From assembly GCF_000381265.1 (NCBI RefSeq), contig NZ_KB906263.1, positions 124,001 to 188,000 of the forward strand: a stretch of 64,000 nt of DNA, written 5' to 3'. Under the pieces are notes generated by a model. That model ran no database searches, was not told where the DNA came from, and saw only the letters and a program-made list of their open reading frames with translations. The translations under genes and the position numbers were made by a program. Below, piece after piece: positions 36,396 to 45,753 of the stretch. Position 1 is the stretch's first letter. Each line of letters begins with the position of its first letter. The DNA is from Curvibacter lanceolatus ATCC 14669 (GTDB lineage: Bacteria; Pseudomonadota; Gammaproteobacteria; Burkholderiales; Burkholderiaceae_C).

Positions 36396-37034
36396 ATGGA
36401 AGTCACCCGAATCATTGCCATCCGACATGGCGAAACCGCCTGGAACGTGGACACCCGCATCCAGGGCCAACTCGACATCCCCCTCAACGACCAAGGCCTG
36501 TGGCAGGCGCGCCGCGTGGGCGCCGCCCTGGCCTCGGAGTCGCTGCACGCCATCTATGCCAGCGATCTGACCCGGGCCTGGCAGACGGCCGGCCAGATCA
36601 GCGAGCACACCGGCCTCAGCGTCACCCCGCACACCGGCCTGCGCGAACGCGGCTTCGGCACCTTCGAGGGCCGAACCTTTGCCGAGATCGAAACCGAACT
36701 GCCCGACCAGGCCCACAAATGGCGCACCCGCGACCCCGAATTCGCACCCGAGGGCGGCGAATCGCTGCTGAGCTTTCGCCAGCGCGTGGTCAGCACCGCG
36801 GCCGAGCTGGCCGAGCGCCACGCGGGCGAGCAGATCGTGCTGGTGGCCCACGGCGGTGTGATGGACGTGCTGTACCGTGCCGCCACCGGCCAGGAGCTGC
36901 AGGCCCCGCGCACCTGGGCCCTGGGCAATGCCGCCATCAACCGACTGCTCTGGACCCCCCAGGGCTTCACCCTGGTGGGCTGGTCCGACACCCAACACCT
37001 ACAAGACGAGTCCCTCGATGAAAGCACCACCTGA
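36396..37034 (+). CDS. Histidine phosphatase family protein
   Basis: 212-residue phosphoglycerate-mutase-like phosphatase. The catalytic RHGET motif (IIAIRHGETAWN) is at the N-terminus. The proton-donor Glu is in LRERGFGTFEG, and the second His is in VLVAHGGVMDVL. The substrate is not determined (GpmB/CobC-like). ATG 36396 is chosen; ATG 36387 adds three residues. Its last 17 bp overlap the next gene, so coupling is likely. Confidence 0.9.
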   Translation: MEVTRIIAIRHGETAWNVDTRIQGQLDIPLNDQGLWQARRVGAALASESLHAIYASDLTRAWQTAGQISEHTGLSVTPHTGLRERGFGTFEGRTFAEIETELPDQAHKWRTRDPEFAPEGGESLLSFRQRVVSTAAELAERHAGEQIVLVAHGGVMDVLYRAATGQELQAPRTWALGNAAINRLLWTPQGFTLVGWSDTQHLQDESLDESTT

Positions 37035-38181
37035 GGCGCTGCTGGCCCTGCGCGGCCAAGGCGTCGACGCGATAGACACCCCCGCCCTGGTGGTCGACCT
37101 CGACGCCATGGACCGCAACATCCAGCGCATGGTCGATTTCAGCGCCAAGCACCAGATCCAGTGGCGCCCGCACGCCAAGATGCACAAGAGCGCCGAGCTG
37201 GCCCGCCTGCTGATCAGCGCCGGCGCCACCGGCTGCTGCGTGCAAAAGACCAGCGAGGCCGAGGCCCTGGCCGCTGGCGGCGTGAACGACATCTACATCA
37301 GCAACCAGGTGATCGCGCCCGCCAAATTGGCCCGCGTCGCCGCCTTGGCGCAAACCCTGGCCACGCGCGGCGGCTGGCTGACGCTGGCGGTGGACAGCGC
37401 GCTCGGCATCGAGCGCCTGGACCAGGCCCTGGCGCTCAGCAGCGCCCGCGTGCGTGTGCTGGTCGAGGTCGATGTGGGCCAGGGCCGCTGCGGCGTGGCG
37501 CCGGGCGAGGCCGCCGTGGCACTGGTGCGCGACATCAAGGGCCGGCCGCGCCTGCAGTTCGGCGGGCTGCACGCCTACCACGGCGGGGCCCAGCACCTGC
37601 GCAGCGCCAGCGAACGCCGCCAGGCCATCGCCAATGCCGTGCAGGCCGTGAACCGCAGCTGCGAGGCCCTGCAGAGCGCGGGCTTCCAGATCCCCCTGAT
37701 CACCGGCGCCGGCACCGGCACCCTGGTGCTGGAGGCCGCCAGCGGCGTGTACGGCGAGCTGCAGGCCGGCTCCTTTCTGTTCATGGACGCCGACTACGCC
37801 CTCAACGAGCGCGACCCGGCGCAACCCCAGTTCGAACACGCCCTGTTCGTCAAGACCCAGGTCATCAGCGCCCGCCACAGCCATGCGGTGTGCGACGCCG
37901 GCCACAAGAGCCATGCCGTGGACAGCGGCATGCCCCGCGTGCACACGCCCCCCGGGGCCGAGCCGCTGGTGTTCAGCAATGGCGGCGACGAGCACGGCCT
38001 GCTGACCACCGTGCGCCCCGCCGCTGCGCTGCCGGCCGTGGGCCAGACCCTGTGGCTGATCCCCGGCCATTGCGACCCCACCGTCAACCTGCACGACCAC
38101 CTGGTCGGCGTGCGCGGCGGGCTGGAGCACGGCGTGGTCGAACGCATCATCACGGTGGACGCCCGCGGCGCACTGACCTGA
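37018..38181 (+). CDS. DSD1-family PLP enzyme (D-threonine aldolase / D-serine dehydratase-like)
   Basis: 387 residues. A fold-III (alanine-racemase-like) barrel carries the PLP Lys in WRPHAKMHKS (~48). The C-terminal metal-binding HxC site PGHCDPTVNLHD is near residue 350. This is typical of metal-dependent D-threonine aldolase or D-3-hydroxyaspartate aldolase/dehydratase. It would act on beta-hydroxy D-amino acids; the exact substrate is not readable. The start at 37018 overlaps the phosphatase by 17 bp. Confidence 0.88.
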   Translation: MKAPPEALLALRGQGVDAIDTPALVVDLDAMDRNIQRMVDFSAKHQIQWRPHAKMHKSAELARLLISAGATGCCVQKTSEAEALAAGGVNDIYISNQVIAPAKLARVAALAQTLATRGGWLTLAVDSALGIERLDQALALSSARVRVLVEVDVGQGRCGVAPGEAAVALVRDIKGRPRLQFGGLHAYHGGAQHLRSASERRQAIANAVQAVNRSCEALQSAGFQIPLITGAGTGTLVLEAASGVYGELQAGSFLFMDADYALNERDPAQPQFEHALFVKTQVISARHSHAVCDAGHKSHAVDSGMPRVHTPPGAEPLVFSNGGDEHGLLTTVRPAAALPAVGQTLWLIPGHCDPTVNLHDHLVGVRGGLEHGVVERIITVDARGALT

Positions 38182-38247
38182 AGCCGGGGGCCTGCCCCCG
38201 GGTTGATGCGGAGCCGCCCGACGGGCGGCAGCGCCAACAATGCGGGC

Positions 38248-39948
38248 ATGAACGCCACCCAGATCATCGTCCTGGCCACCCCCGTGTTCTTCGCGCTGAT
38301 GGCGCTGGAATACGCCTGGGGCCGGCACACCGGCCGCAACACCTACCGCCTGCACGACACCCTGAGCAGCCTGGCCCTGGGCGTGCTCAGCCAGCTGAGC
38401 GCCGTGTTCATGGTGGGCCTGACGCTGGGCCTGTACACCCTGGCCTGGCGGCATGCAGCCCTGTGGCGCGTCAATGACTTCTGGCTCAGCCTGCCCGGCT
38501 GGGGGCTGGCCCTGCTGTTCTACGACTTCTGCTACTACTGGCTGCACCGCATGGGCCATGAGGTGGCCCTGCTGTGGGCCGCGCACGTGGTGCACCACCA
38601 GAGCCAGCACTACAACCTGTCGACCGCGCTGCGCCAGACCAGCAGCGGCCCCCTGCTGGCCTGGTTGTTCTACCTGCCGATGGCATTGGCCGGCGTGCCG
38701 CCCCAGCAGTTTGCCGTGGTGGCGCTGATCGACCTGCTCTACCAGTTCTGGATCCACACCGAGCACGTGCCGCGTCTGGGCTGGTTCGACCGGGTCTTTG
38801 CCTCGCCCTCCAACCACCGCGTGCACCACGCGGTCAACGACGCTTACCTGGACCGCAATTACGGCGGCATCCTGATCCTGTGGGACCGGCTGTTCGGCAC
38901 CTTCCGCGAAGAGACCGAGCCCTGCGTGTACGGCACCCGCAGCCCCTTGAACAGCTGCAACCCGCTGTGGGCCAATGCCGAGGTCTATGCCGGTCTGCTG
39001 CGCTCAGGCGCCCACACCCCACGATGGGGCGACCGGCTGCGCCTGTGGTTCAAGCCACCGGGCTGGCAGCCGCCCGGCCTGGGCGCCGTGAAACCCGCCT
39101 TCGACCCGGCCGCCGTGCCCCGCTTCGATCCCTCTTTGTCGGGCCCGCAGGCCCTGTTCTGCGGCGCGCAGTTTCTGGCCCTGCTGGGCGCCTCGGCCAG
39201 CTTTTTGTGGCTGGCCGAAGGCCATGTGCTGGCGCAGCTGCTGCCGTGGGCCGCGGCGTTGGTGCTGGGCTGGTGGTGTCTGGGTGCGGCCCTGCAAGGG
39301 CGCCTGACCTGGCTGGAGGTGGGCATGCTCGAAGCCGCGGCGCTGGCCACCCTCACGGGGGCCGAGGGCCTGCAGGGCTGGCACCACCTGTTCAAACCGT
39401 TGGCCATGGCCCTGGCCTGGCTGTGGGTGCTGCGCCGCACCCCGCCGGGCCAACCCGAAGGGCGGCTGCTGCTGGCCCTGGGCGCCTGCCTGGTGGGCGA
39501 CGTGATGCTGATGCTGCCCGGCCTGTTCCTGCCCGGCCTGGCCGCCTTTCTGATCGGCCACCTGGCCTACCTGGCGCGCTGGCGCCAGGACGCCTCCTGG
39601 CTGGCCAGCCGCCCGGCCCTGCTGGGCTGCGCCAGCGCCGGGGCGCTGATGCTGGCCGTGCTGTGGCCGCATCTGGACCCGGTGCTGCGCGTGGCCGTGC
39701 CGGCCTATGTGGGCGTGATCGTGCTGATGGCCGCCCAGGCCCTGGGCCGGGCCACCGTGCTGCGCACCCCGGCCGCCTGGGGCGTGGCCGCCGGCAGCCT
39801 GTGCTTCATGGTGAGCGACTCGCTGCTGGCCCTCAACCGCTTCGTCAGCCCGCTGCCTCAGGCCACGCTGTGGGTGCTGGGCAGCTATTACCTGGCGCAG
39901 TGGCTGCTGGTGAAAAATGCGGCCCCGGCCACCGACCGGGCAGGCTGA
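38248..39948 (+). CDS. Fusion: alkylglycerol-monooxygenase-like hydroxylase + YhhN/TMEM86 lysoplasmalogenase
   Basis: 566 residues, almost all membrane. The first ~300 residues form a fatty-acid-hydroxylase domain: HRMGH, HVVHHQSQHYNLSTALRQ, LLYQFWIHTE and NHRVHHAVND, then DRNYGGILILWDRLFGTF. This pattern is closer to animal alkylglycerol monooxygenase (AGMO/TMEM195) than to sterol desaturases. From ~residue 380 (LFKPLAMALAW) the rest matches YhhN/TMEM86: LGACLVGDVMLMLPG, FLIGHLAYLARW, SLCFMVSDSLLALNRF, LGSYYLAQWLLV. Both domain types act on ether lipids, so the pairing suggests ether-lipid cleavage. AGMO needs tetrahydrobiopterin. The start at 38248 is chosen over 38203. It abuts ruvB tail to tail. 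Confidence 0.85.
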   Translation: MNATQIIVLATPVFFALMALEYAWGRHTGRNTYRLHDTLSSLALGVLSQLSAVFMVGLTLGLYTLAWRHAALWRVNDFWLSLPGWGLALLFYDFCYYWLHRMGHEVALLWAAHVVHHQSQHYNLSTALRQTSSGPLLAWLFYLPMALAGVPPQQFAVVALIDLLYQFWIHTEHVPRLGWFDRVFASPSNHRVHHAVNDAYLDRNYGGILILWDRLFGTFREETEPCVYGTRSPLNSCNPLWANAEVYAGLLRSGAHTPRWGDRLRLWFKPPGWQPPGLGAVKPAFDPAAVPRFDPSLSGPQALFCGAQFLALLGASASFLWLAEGHVLAQLLPWAAALVLGWWCLGAALQGRLTWLEVGMLEAAALATLTGAEGLQGWHHLFKPLAMALAWLWVLRRTPPGQPEGRLLLALGACLVGDVMLMLPGLFLPGLAAFLIGHLAYLARWRQDASWLASRPALLGCASAGALMLAVLWPHLDPVLRVAVPAYVGVIVLMAAQALGRATVLRTPAAWGVAAGSLCFMVSDSLLALNRFVSPLPQATLWVLGSYYLAQWLLVKNAAPATDRAG

Positions 39949-41013
<1,065 letters not shown>

Positions 41014-41260
41014 GGCGGCTCAGGACAGGTCAGGGCTTCAGAAAAAACCGGGCGAGGCGTCAAGCCGGCTCACCCGGGTGCTGACTATATAGCGCTGCCC
41101 CGGCAAAGACAGCGTGGCCGGCTCAAGTGAGGGCGTCGGATGCCGATAAAGCAAGTAACCTTTACTGACATTCAAATCAGAACGGTCACAAACCACGGGT
41201 CCGATGATGACGAAGAACCAAGAACACACCAGAACCCTCCTGCCGACGGACCGACCCGGC

Positions 41261-42400
41261 ATGAATCGACCCTTGACCCTGTCTCTGCTCGTGCTGACCT
41301 GCGCCCTGGGTCTGGGCATGGCGGGCACCGCCCGCGGGGCGGACGACCATGGCGATGCCCATGGCAAGCCCCCCGCCAAAGCCACAGAGAAGGCTGAAAA
41401 AGCCAGCCCGGCCGCCAGCCCGGCTGATGTGGCCGCCCGGATCCGCGAGGGCGTGGAGCGCAACAACCAGGCCGGCCGCGGCGCCAAGGGCGAAGGCGCC
41501 ACCGTGATCGAGGTGCGCATGCCCAAGGCCACGCCCACCAAGCCTTCGGGCGCCCTGGCCAACCCGATCGATGCGCGCAGAATCGCCGCCGCCGACAAGG
41601 AGGGCAACAGCCGCGAGTACATCCGGGCCAAGGCCGCAGCCATGGCCGGGGGCGAGGATGGGCACGGCAAGGCCGAAGGGGCCGCCGCCGAGGTGCACGG
41701 CCAGCACGGCAGCGCCCACTGGGAGTACGAGGGCGAGAACGGCCCGGCGGCCTGGGGCAAGATGCAGCCCGAGTTCAGCACCTGCAGCCTGGGCCGGCGC
41801 CAGTCGCCGGTGCACATCACCGACGCCGACACCCTGGTGGGGCCGGCCGAACCGCTGCAGCTGCGCTACATGCCCAGCACGGCCTCGGTGGTGAACAACG
41901 GCCACACCATCCAGGTCGACCTCGACCCGGCCAGCCCCAACACCCTGACCGTGCGCGGCTCGACCTACAAGCTGCTGCAGTTCCACTTCCACCACCCGGC
42001 CGAAGAACGCATCAACTACAAGGGCTACTCCATGGTGGCCCACCTGGTGCACAAGAACGACCAGAACCAGCTGGCCGTGGTCGCCGTGCTGATGGACCCG
42101 GGCCCGACCAGCGCCTTCATCAACAAGGTCTGGACCTACATGCCCCTGGACAACCAGGACCGCGTGCAAATGCCCCCCGGCGCCCTGAACGTGGCCGACC
42201 TGCTGCCCCCCGACCTGCGCTACTACCAGTTCCTCGGCTCCCTGACCACGCCCCCCTGCACCGAAGGCGTGCTGTGGCTGGTGCTGAAAACCCCCGTCAC
42301 CCTGAGCTCAGAGCAACTGCGCCTGTTCTCCAAACTGTTCCCCAACAACGCCCGCCCCACCCAACCCCTGAACAACCGCGTGGTCCGCGAAGTGCAATGA
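41261..42400 (+). CDS. Exported alpha-class carbonic anhydrase with long N-terminal linker
   Basis: 379 residues. A signal peptide (LTLSLLVLTCALGLGMAGTARG) is followed by ~120 residues rich in Ala, Lys, His and Gly. The alpha-CA domain comes next: WEYEGENGPAAWG, RRQSPVHI, the zinc histidines in LLQFHFHHPAEE and MVAHLVHK, and TTPPCTEGVLW. It hydrates CO2 in the periplasm. ATG 41261 is chosen to give a clean signal peptide; an in-frame ATG at 41204 exists. A terminator hairpin follows. Confidence 0.92.
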   Translation: MNRPLTLSLLVLTCALGLGMAGTARGADDHGDAHGKPPAKATEKAEKASPAASPADVAARIREGVERNNQAGRGAKGEGATVIEVRMPKATPTKPSGALANPIDARRIAAADKEGNSREYIRAKAAAMAGGEDGHGKAEGAAAEVHGQHGSAHWEYEGENGPAAWGKMQPEFSTCSLGRRQSPVHITDADTLVGPAEPLQLRYMPSTASVVNNGHTIQVDLDPASPNTLTVRGSTYKLLQFHFHHPAEERINYKGYSMVAHLVHKNDQNQLAVVAVLMDPGPTSAFINKVWTYMPLDNQDRVQMPPGALNVADLLPPDLRYYQFLGSLTTPPCTEGVLWLVLKTPVTLSSEQLRLFSKLFPNNARPTQPLNNRVVREVQ

Positions 42401-42421
42401 CACCCGCAGCAGCGTGAGAAG

Positions 42422-42452
42422 AAGAAGGGGGCCTGGCGCCCCCCTTCTTTTT
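42422..42452 (+). terminator. Rho-independent terminator of the carbonic anhydrase gene
   Basis: AAGAAGGGGG (42422-42431) and CCCCCTTCTT (42440-42449) form a perfect 10-bp stem with an 8-nt loop. The stem runs into a T-run 22 bp after the stop codon. Confidence 0.8.
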
Positions 42453-42465
42453 CCAGCACGTCAAA

Positions 42466-43032
42466 AGGTCCAGCGCAGGACTGAACAGGGCGAAGAGCGT
42501 CCGCGTCTCGCGGCTGCACGTGGGAGTAAAACGAAATTTGGGGGCCACCAGGCCCCCTTCTGAATTCAGCCAGCTTTAAACGAAGAGGTCAGCCCGCCGC
42601 CCGGCCGCCCGAAGGCGGGCTGCGGCCCCCTTGGGGGGCAGGGAGTGACACGAAGTGCATGACCGTGGGGGCTCACAGCCCAGGCCGGCGCCGGGCCGCC
42701 CCAAGGCGGCCTGCGGCCCCCTCGGGGGGCTGAGCCCTGTGGCTCCAGGCCTGCCTGCGCAGGGCTGGACAGGGCGAAGAGCGTCCGCGTCTCGCGGCCG
42801 CACGTGGGAGTGACACGAAGTGAGCCCCCAGGTGTTGAGGCCGTCAGGCCTCCAGCAGACCTGAAGCGAAGAGGTCAGCCCGCCGCCCGGCCGCCCGAAG
42901 GCGGGCTGCGGCCCCCTTGGGGGGCTGAGCCCTGCGGCTCCAGGCCTGCCTGCGCAGGGCTGGACAGGGCGAAGAGCGTCCGCGTCTCGCGGTCGCACGT
43001 GGGAGTGACACGAAGTGCACGACCGTGGGGGC
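42466..43032 (-). repeat. Cluster of dispersed hairpin repeats (three to four partial units)
   Basis: Non-coding stretch built from repeated blocks. Block A is GTCAGCCCGCCGCCCGGCC followed by GCCCGAAGGCGGGCTGCGGC; copies start near 42588 and 42874. Block B runs from CTGAGCCCTG to GACACGAAGTG; full copies at 42729-42822 and 42924-43018, and a partial copy starts near 42470. Each unit ends with CGTGGGAGTGACACGAAGTG and a GGGGGCTCA tail. The last tail ends exactly at the stop of the GGDEF gene on the minus strand. A separate 7-bp hairpin, GGGGGCC-ACCA-GGCCCCC, is at 42540-42557. Short open frames here are not convincing genes. Confidence 0.75.
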
Positions 43033-44640
43033 TCACACTCCAGCGAAGCGGATCTGATTCGTCCCGGCTCGCTTGGCCGCGTACATCGCCGTGTCGGCCC
43101 GGGCCAGCAGCTGGTCTCGGTCGCGGGCATGCTCCGGGTACAAGGCCAGGCCGGCGCTGGCGCTGATGCGGATCTCCTGCTCGCCCAGGAGGTAAGGCTG
43201 GGCCAGCTGATCGATCAGCTTGCGGGCCAGCTCGGCCGCCACCTCACGGCTGGCGACATCGAACATCACCAGCACGAACTCGTCGCCACCGATGCGGGCC
43301 ACCACATCCGCCTGACGCACACCGCTGCGCAGACGGGTGGCAATGGCCTGCAGCAGGCGGTCCCCCATCTCATGGCCCAGGTGGTCATTGACGGGCTTGA
43401 AGCCGTCCAGATCAAAGAACATCACGGCCAGGCGGCGGTCCTGGCGCTGCGCCAGGGCCAGCAACTGGGTCAGGCGGTCCATCAGGCTGCGCCGGTTCGG
43501 CAGGCCGGTGAGGGCGTCATGGTGGGCCAGGTGCTCCATGCGGCGCTCGCTTTCCTGCAGCTTTTCCAGCAGGGTGTTGAAGCCCACCACCATCTCACCC
43601 ACTTCGTCCTGGCGCACCACAGGCAGCGGGGCCAGAGGCTCCAGCCGATCGGCCATGCGGTGCATGCGCCGGGCACTGTCGATCAGCGGTTGAAACTGCC
43701 GACGCAACACAAAGGCCAAGGCCACCAACACCACCGAGGCAATCACCAGGCTGGAGCGCAAGGCCAGCTTCTGCACGGCCCCCATCGCCTCGAAGGCCAC
43801 GTCGGCCGGAATGCCCGCCACCACAAACCAGCCAGCCGAGGGCACGCTGGCCACGCCGACGATCTCCTCGCCGCCCCGGGCGTTGGTGCTGACGCCTGCG
43901 CCGCGCCAACCGGCCATGGCCCGGTCGTGCAGCGGGTTGACACCCGCCGTGGGCGTGCGCTGCAGGCGCAGCTCGGGAACCGAGGCCGCCACGAACATCT
44001 GCTCGGCCGGTGAAATCAACAGAAAGTCGGCCCCCTTGTCAGACCGGGGGCGCTGGAGCAGGTCCAGAAAACCTGGGGCATCCAGTTCGGTGACGCCGGC
44101 CAGCACGGCCTGCAGACGCCCTCGCGGGTCTTGCACCGGCACGGCCATCAGCAGTTCGGCCGCACCGGAGGCCTCCGAAAGCCGGGGCCGAGCCAGCACA
44201 AAGCCGGGCTGCTGCACCAGCCGCCGGAACCAGTCGGTGTCATGGAACGCGCTGCTGCGCTGGCGCGGTCGGGGCGGAAAGTCGGCCCAGGCGCCGCGCC
44301 CATCAGGGCGGATCACGATGAAGCCGTGCGAGAACAAAGGCGCCAGCATCTGGCGCTCGGCCAGCCAGGCCTGCAGGGCCTCGGGCTGGCCCAGCAGAGC
44401 CGGCGGCAGTTCGATGGCCAGCCGCTCCAGCAAGGCTCGACGGGCCCGCACCTTGGCGTCGATGTCGTCGGCCACGTAGTTCGCCAGCGTGGCCTGCTGG
44501 CCCATCACCACGTCTTCCAGGCTGCCGCGCACCACCAGAGGCAGCAAGGTCATGCGCATGACCAGGCCCAGAGCGACCGTGGCAATGCTGATGACAATCA
44601 GTCGGGTGGCGAGGCTATTGGCGAATCGGCGAAAGGCCAT
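43033..44640 (-). CDS. Membrane diguanylate cyclase with Cache-like sensor (GGDEF)
   Basis: 535 residues. TM1 (~13-35) is followed by a periplasmic PDC/dCache-like sensor (~40-285), TM2 (LVIASVVLVALAFVL, ~290-308), HAMP (~310-360) and a GGDEF domain (~370-530). The active site RIGGDEF is intact, with an I-site RQAD five residues upstream, so active and feedback-controlled c-di-GMP synthesis is expected. No EAL domain. The stop is followed directly by the repeat cluster. Confidence 0.93.
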   Translation of the reverse strand: MAFRRFANSLATRLIVISIATVALGLVMRMTLLPLVVRGSLEDVVMGQQATLANYVADDIDAKVRARRALLERLAIELPPALLGQPEALQAWLAERQMLAPLFSHGFIVIRPDGRGAWADFPPRPRQRSSAFHDTDWFRRLVQQPGFVLARPRLSEASGAAELLMAVPVQDPRGRLQAVLAGVTELDAPGFLDLLQRPRSDKGADFLLISPAEQMFVAASVPELRLQRTPTAGVNPLHDRAMAGWRGAGVSTNARGGEEIVGVASVPSAGWFVVAGIPADVAFEAMGAVQKLALRSSLVIASVVLVALAFVLRRQFQPLIDSARRMHRMADRLEPLAPLPVVRQDEVGEMVVGFNTLLEKLQESERRMEHLAHHDALTGLPNRRSLMDRLTQLLALAQRQDRRLAVMFFDLDGFKPVNDHLGHEMGDRLLQAIATRLRSGVRQADVVARIGGDEFVLVMFDVASREVAAELARKLIDQLAQPYLLGEQEIRISASAGLALYPEHARDRDQLLARADTAMYAAKRAGTNQIRFAGV

Positions 44641-44717
44641 CCAGAGGTTCCTGCTGCGGATTCACGGGGGTGCGATTGAAATGGATGGCCGTCAGTATAC
44701 GGAGCCATCGCCGTTCG

Positions 44718-45578
44718 TCAGCCTACAACGCAGCTTTCCAGGAAGGCGGCGATCAGCCGCGCCCCACGTCTGTCGCGCAGGCAATACAGGTACTCGACCA
44801 GGCTGGGCACCTCGTCCTCAAACGGCAGCACCGCCAGTTCGGGGTGGGCGCTGGCCTCGTGGCGGGCGAACACGCTCACCCCCATGCGCCGGATCACCGC
44901 CTCGCGGATGGCCTCGCGGCTGGCGATCTCCATGCTGCGGCCCACCGCCACGCCGGCCCGGGCCAGGGTCTCCTCGGTGAGCTGGCGGGTGGTCGAGCCG
45001 CGCTCGCGCACGATCAGCTCGCAGCCGGCCAGATCGCTCAGGCGCAGCGCCCGCCGGGCCGCCAGCGGGTGGCTGCGGTGCAGGATCAGCACCAGCGGGT
45101 CGGAGCCCAGGGTCAGCCGGTGCAGACGCACATCGGTTTCCAGGTGGGACGAGGTGGCCAGGTCCACCTGGTAGGCCAGCAGCGCATCCACCATCTGGCG
45201 CGAATTGCCCGCCCCCAGGCTCAGGTCGACCAGCGGGTAGCGCTGGCGAAAGCGCTGCACGATGTCCAGCACGTAATACGGCGCCGTGGCCCCCAGCCGC
45301 AGGTGGCCGCGCGGCTGATCGCCCGAGTTTCGCAGTGCGAACTCGACCTGGATCTCCTGCTGCAGCAACTGGTCGACATGGGGCAGCAGTTGCACCCCTT
45401 CGTCGCTCAGGCTCAGGCGCCCGCCCTGGCGGCGGAACAGCTCCACCCCGTAGTGCTCCTCCAGGGCCTTGATCTGGGTGGTGACGGTGGGCTGGCTCAG
45501 CCCCAGCTGGCGGGCCGCCTGGGTCACGCTGCCCAGGCGGGCCACGGTGAAGAAGGATTTGAGTTGGCTGACGAACAT
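44718..45578 (-). CDS. LysR-family regulator of the phosphonate operon
   Basis: 286 residues. The N-terminal LysR helix-turn-helix (FFTVARLGSVTQAARQLG, LSQPTVTTQIKALEEHYG) is followed by the periplasmic-binding-protein-like inducer domain. It is divergent from the 2-aminoethylphosphonate transport and breakdown genes, the standard place for a LysR activator. The inducer is probably AEP or a derivative (inference). Confidence 0.88.
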   Translation of the reverse strand: MFVSQLKSFFTVARLGSVTQAARQLGLSQPTVTTQIKALEEHYGVELFRRQGGRLSLSDEGVQLLPHVDQLLQQEIQVEFALRNSGDQPRGHLRLGATAPYYVLDIVQRFRQRYPLVDLSLGAGNSRQMVDALLAYQVDLATSSHLETDVRLHRLTLGSDPLVLILHRSHPLAARRALRLSDLAGCELIVRERGSTTRQLTEETLARAGVAVGRSMEIASREAIREAVIRRMGVSVFARHEASAHPELAVLPFEDEVPSLVEYLYCLRDRRGARLIAAFLESCVVG

Positions 45579-45619
45579 GACCCAAATCTACCAATGGTGG
45601 CTTCAGGATTTTGCGGCTT

Positions 45620-45639
45620 TGTGACACCGGCGTTTCACA
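45620..45639. promoter_or_regulatory. Candidate LysR-type operator
   Basis: TGTGA (45620-45624) and TCACA (45635-45639) form an inverted repeat with a 10-bp spacer between the divergent LysR and binding-protein genes. This fits the T-N11-A-type LysR box in position and size. Predicted by eye. Confidence 0.4.
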
Positions 45640-45753
45640 CAGGCTGCCTAAATTAGCGCCCAGAGCCCCGGCTGGCGGGCTCCACCCCCCGGTCAGGCGT
45701 TTCTCGCCACCGCCCTCGCAATGACTTCGCAACGACTTTTCAGGACTCTCACC

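Noticed and set aside
42576..43166. Open frames of 184 and 120 codons in the repeat cluster
   Set aside because: The translations repeat internally because the DNA blocks repeat (for example HVRPRDADALRPVQ twice); not protein-coding.
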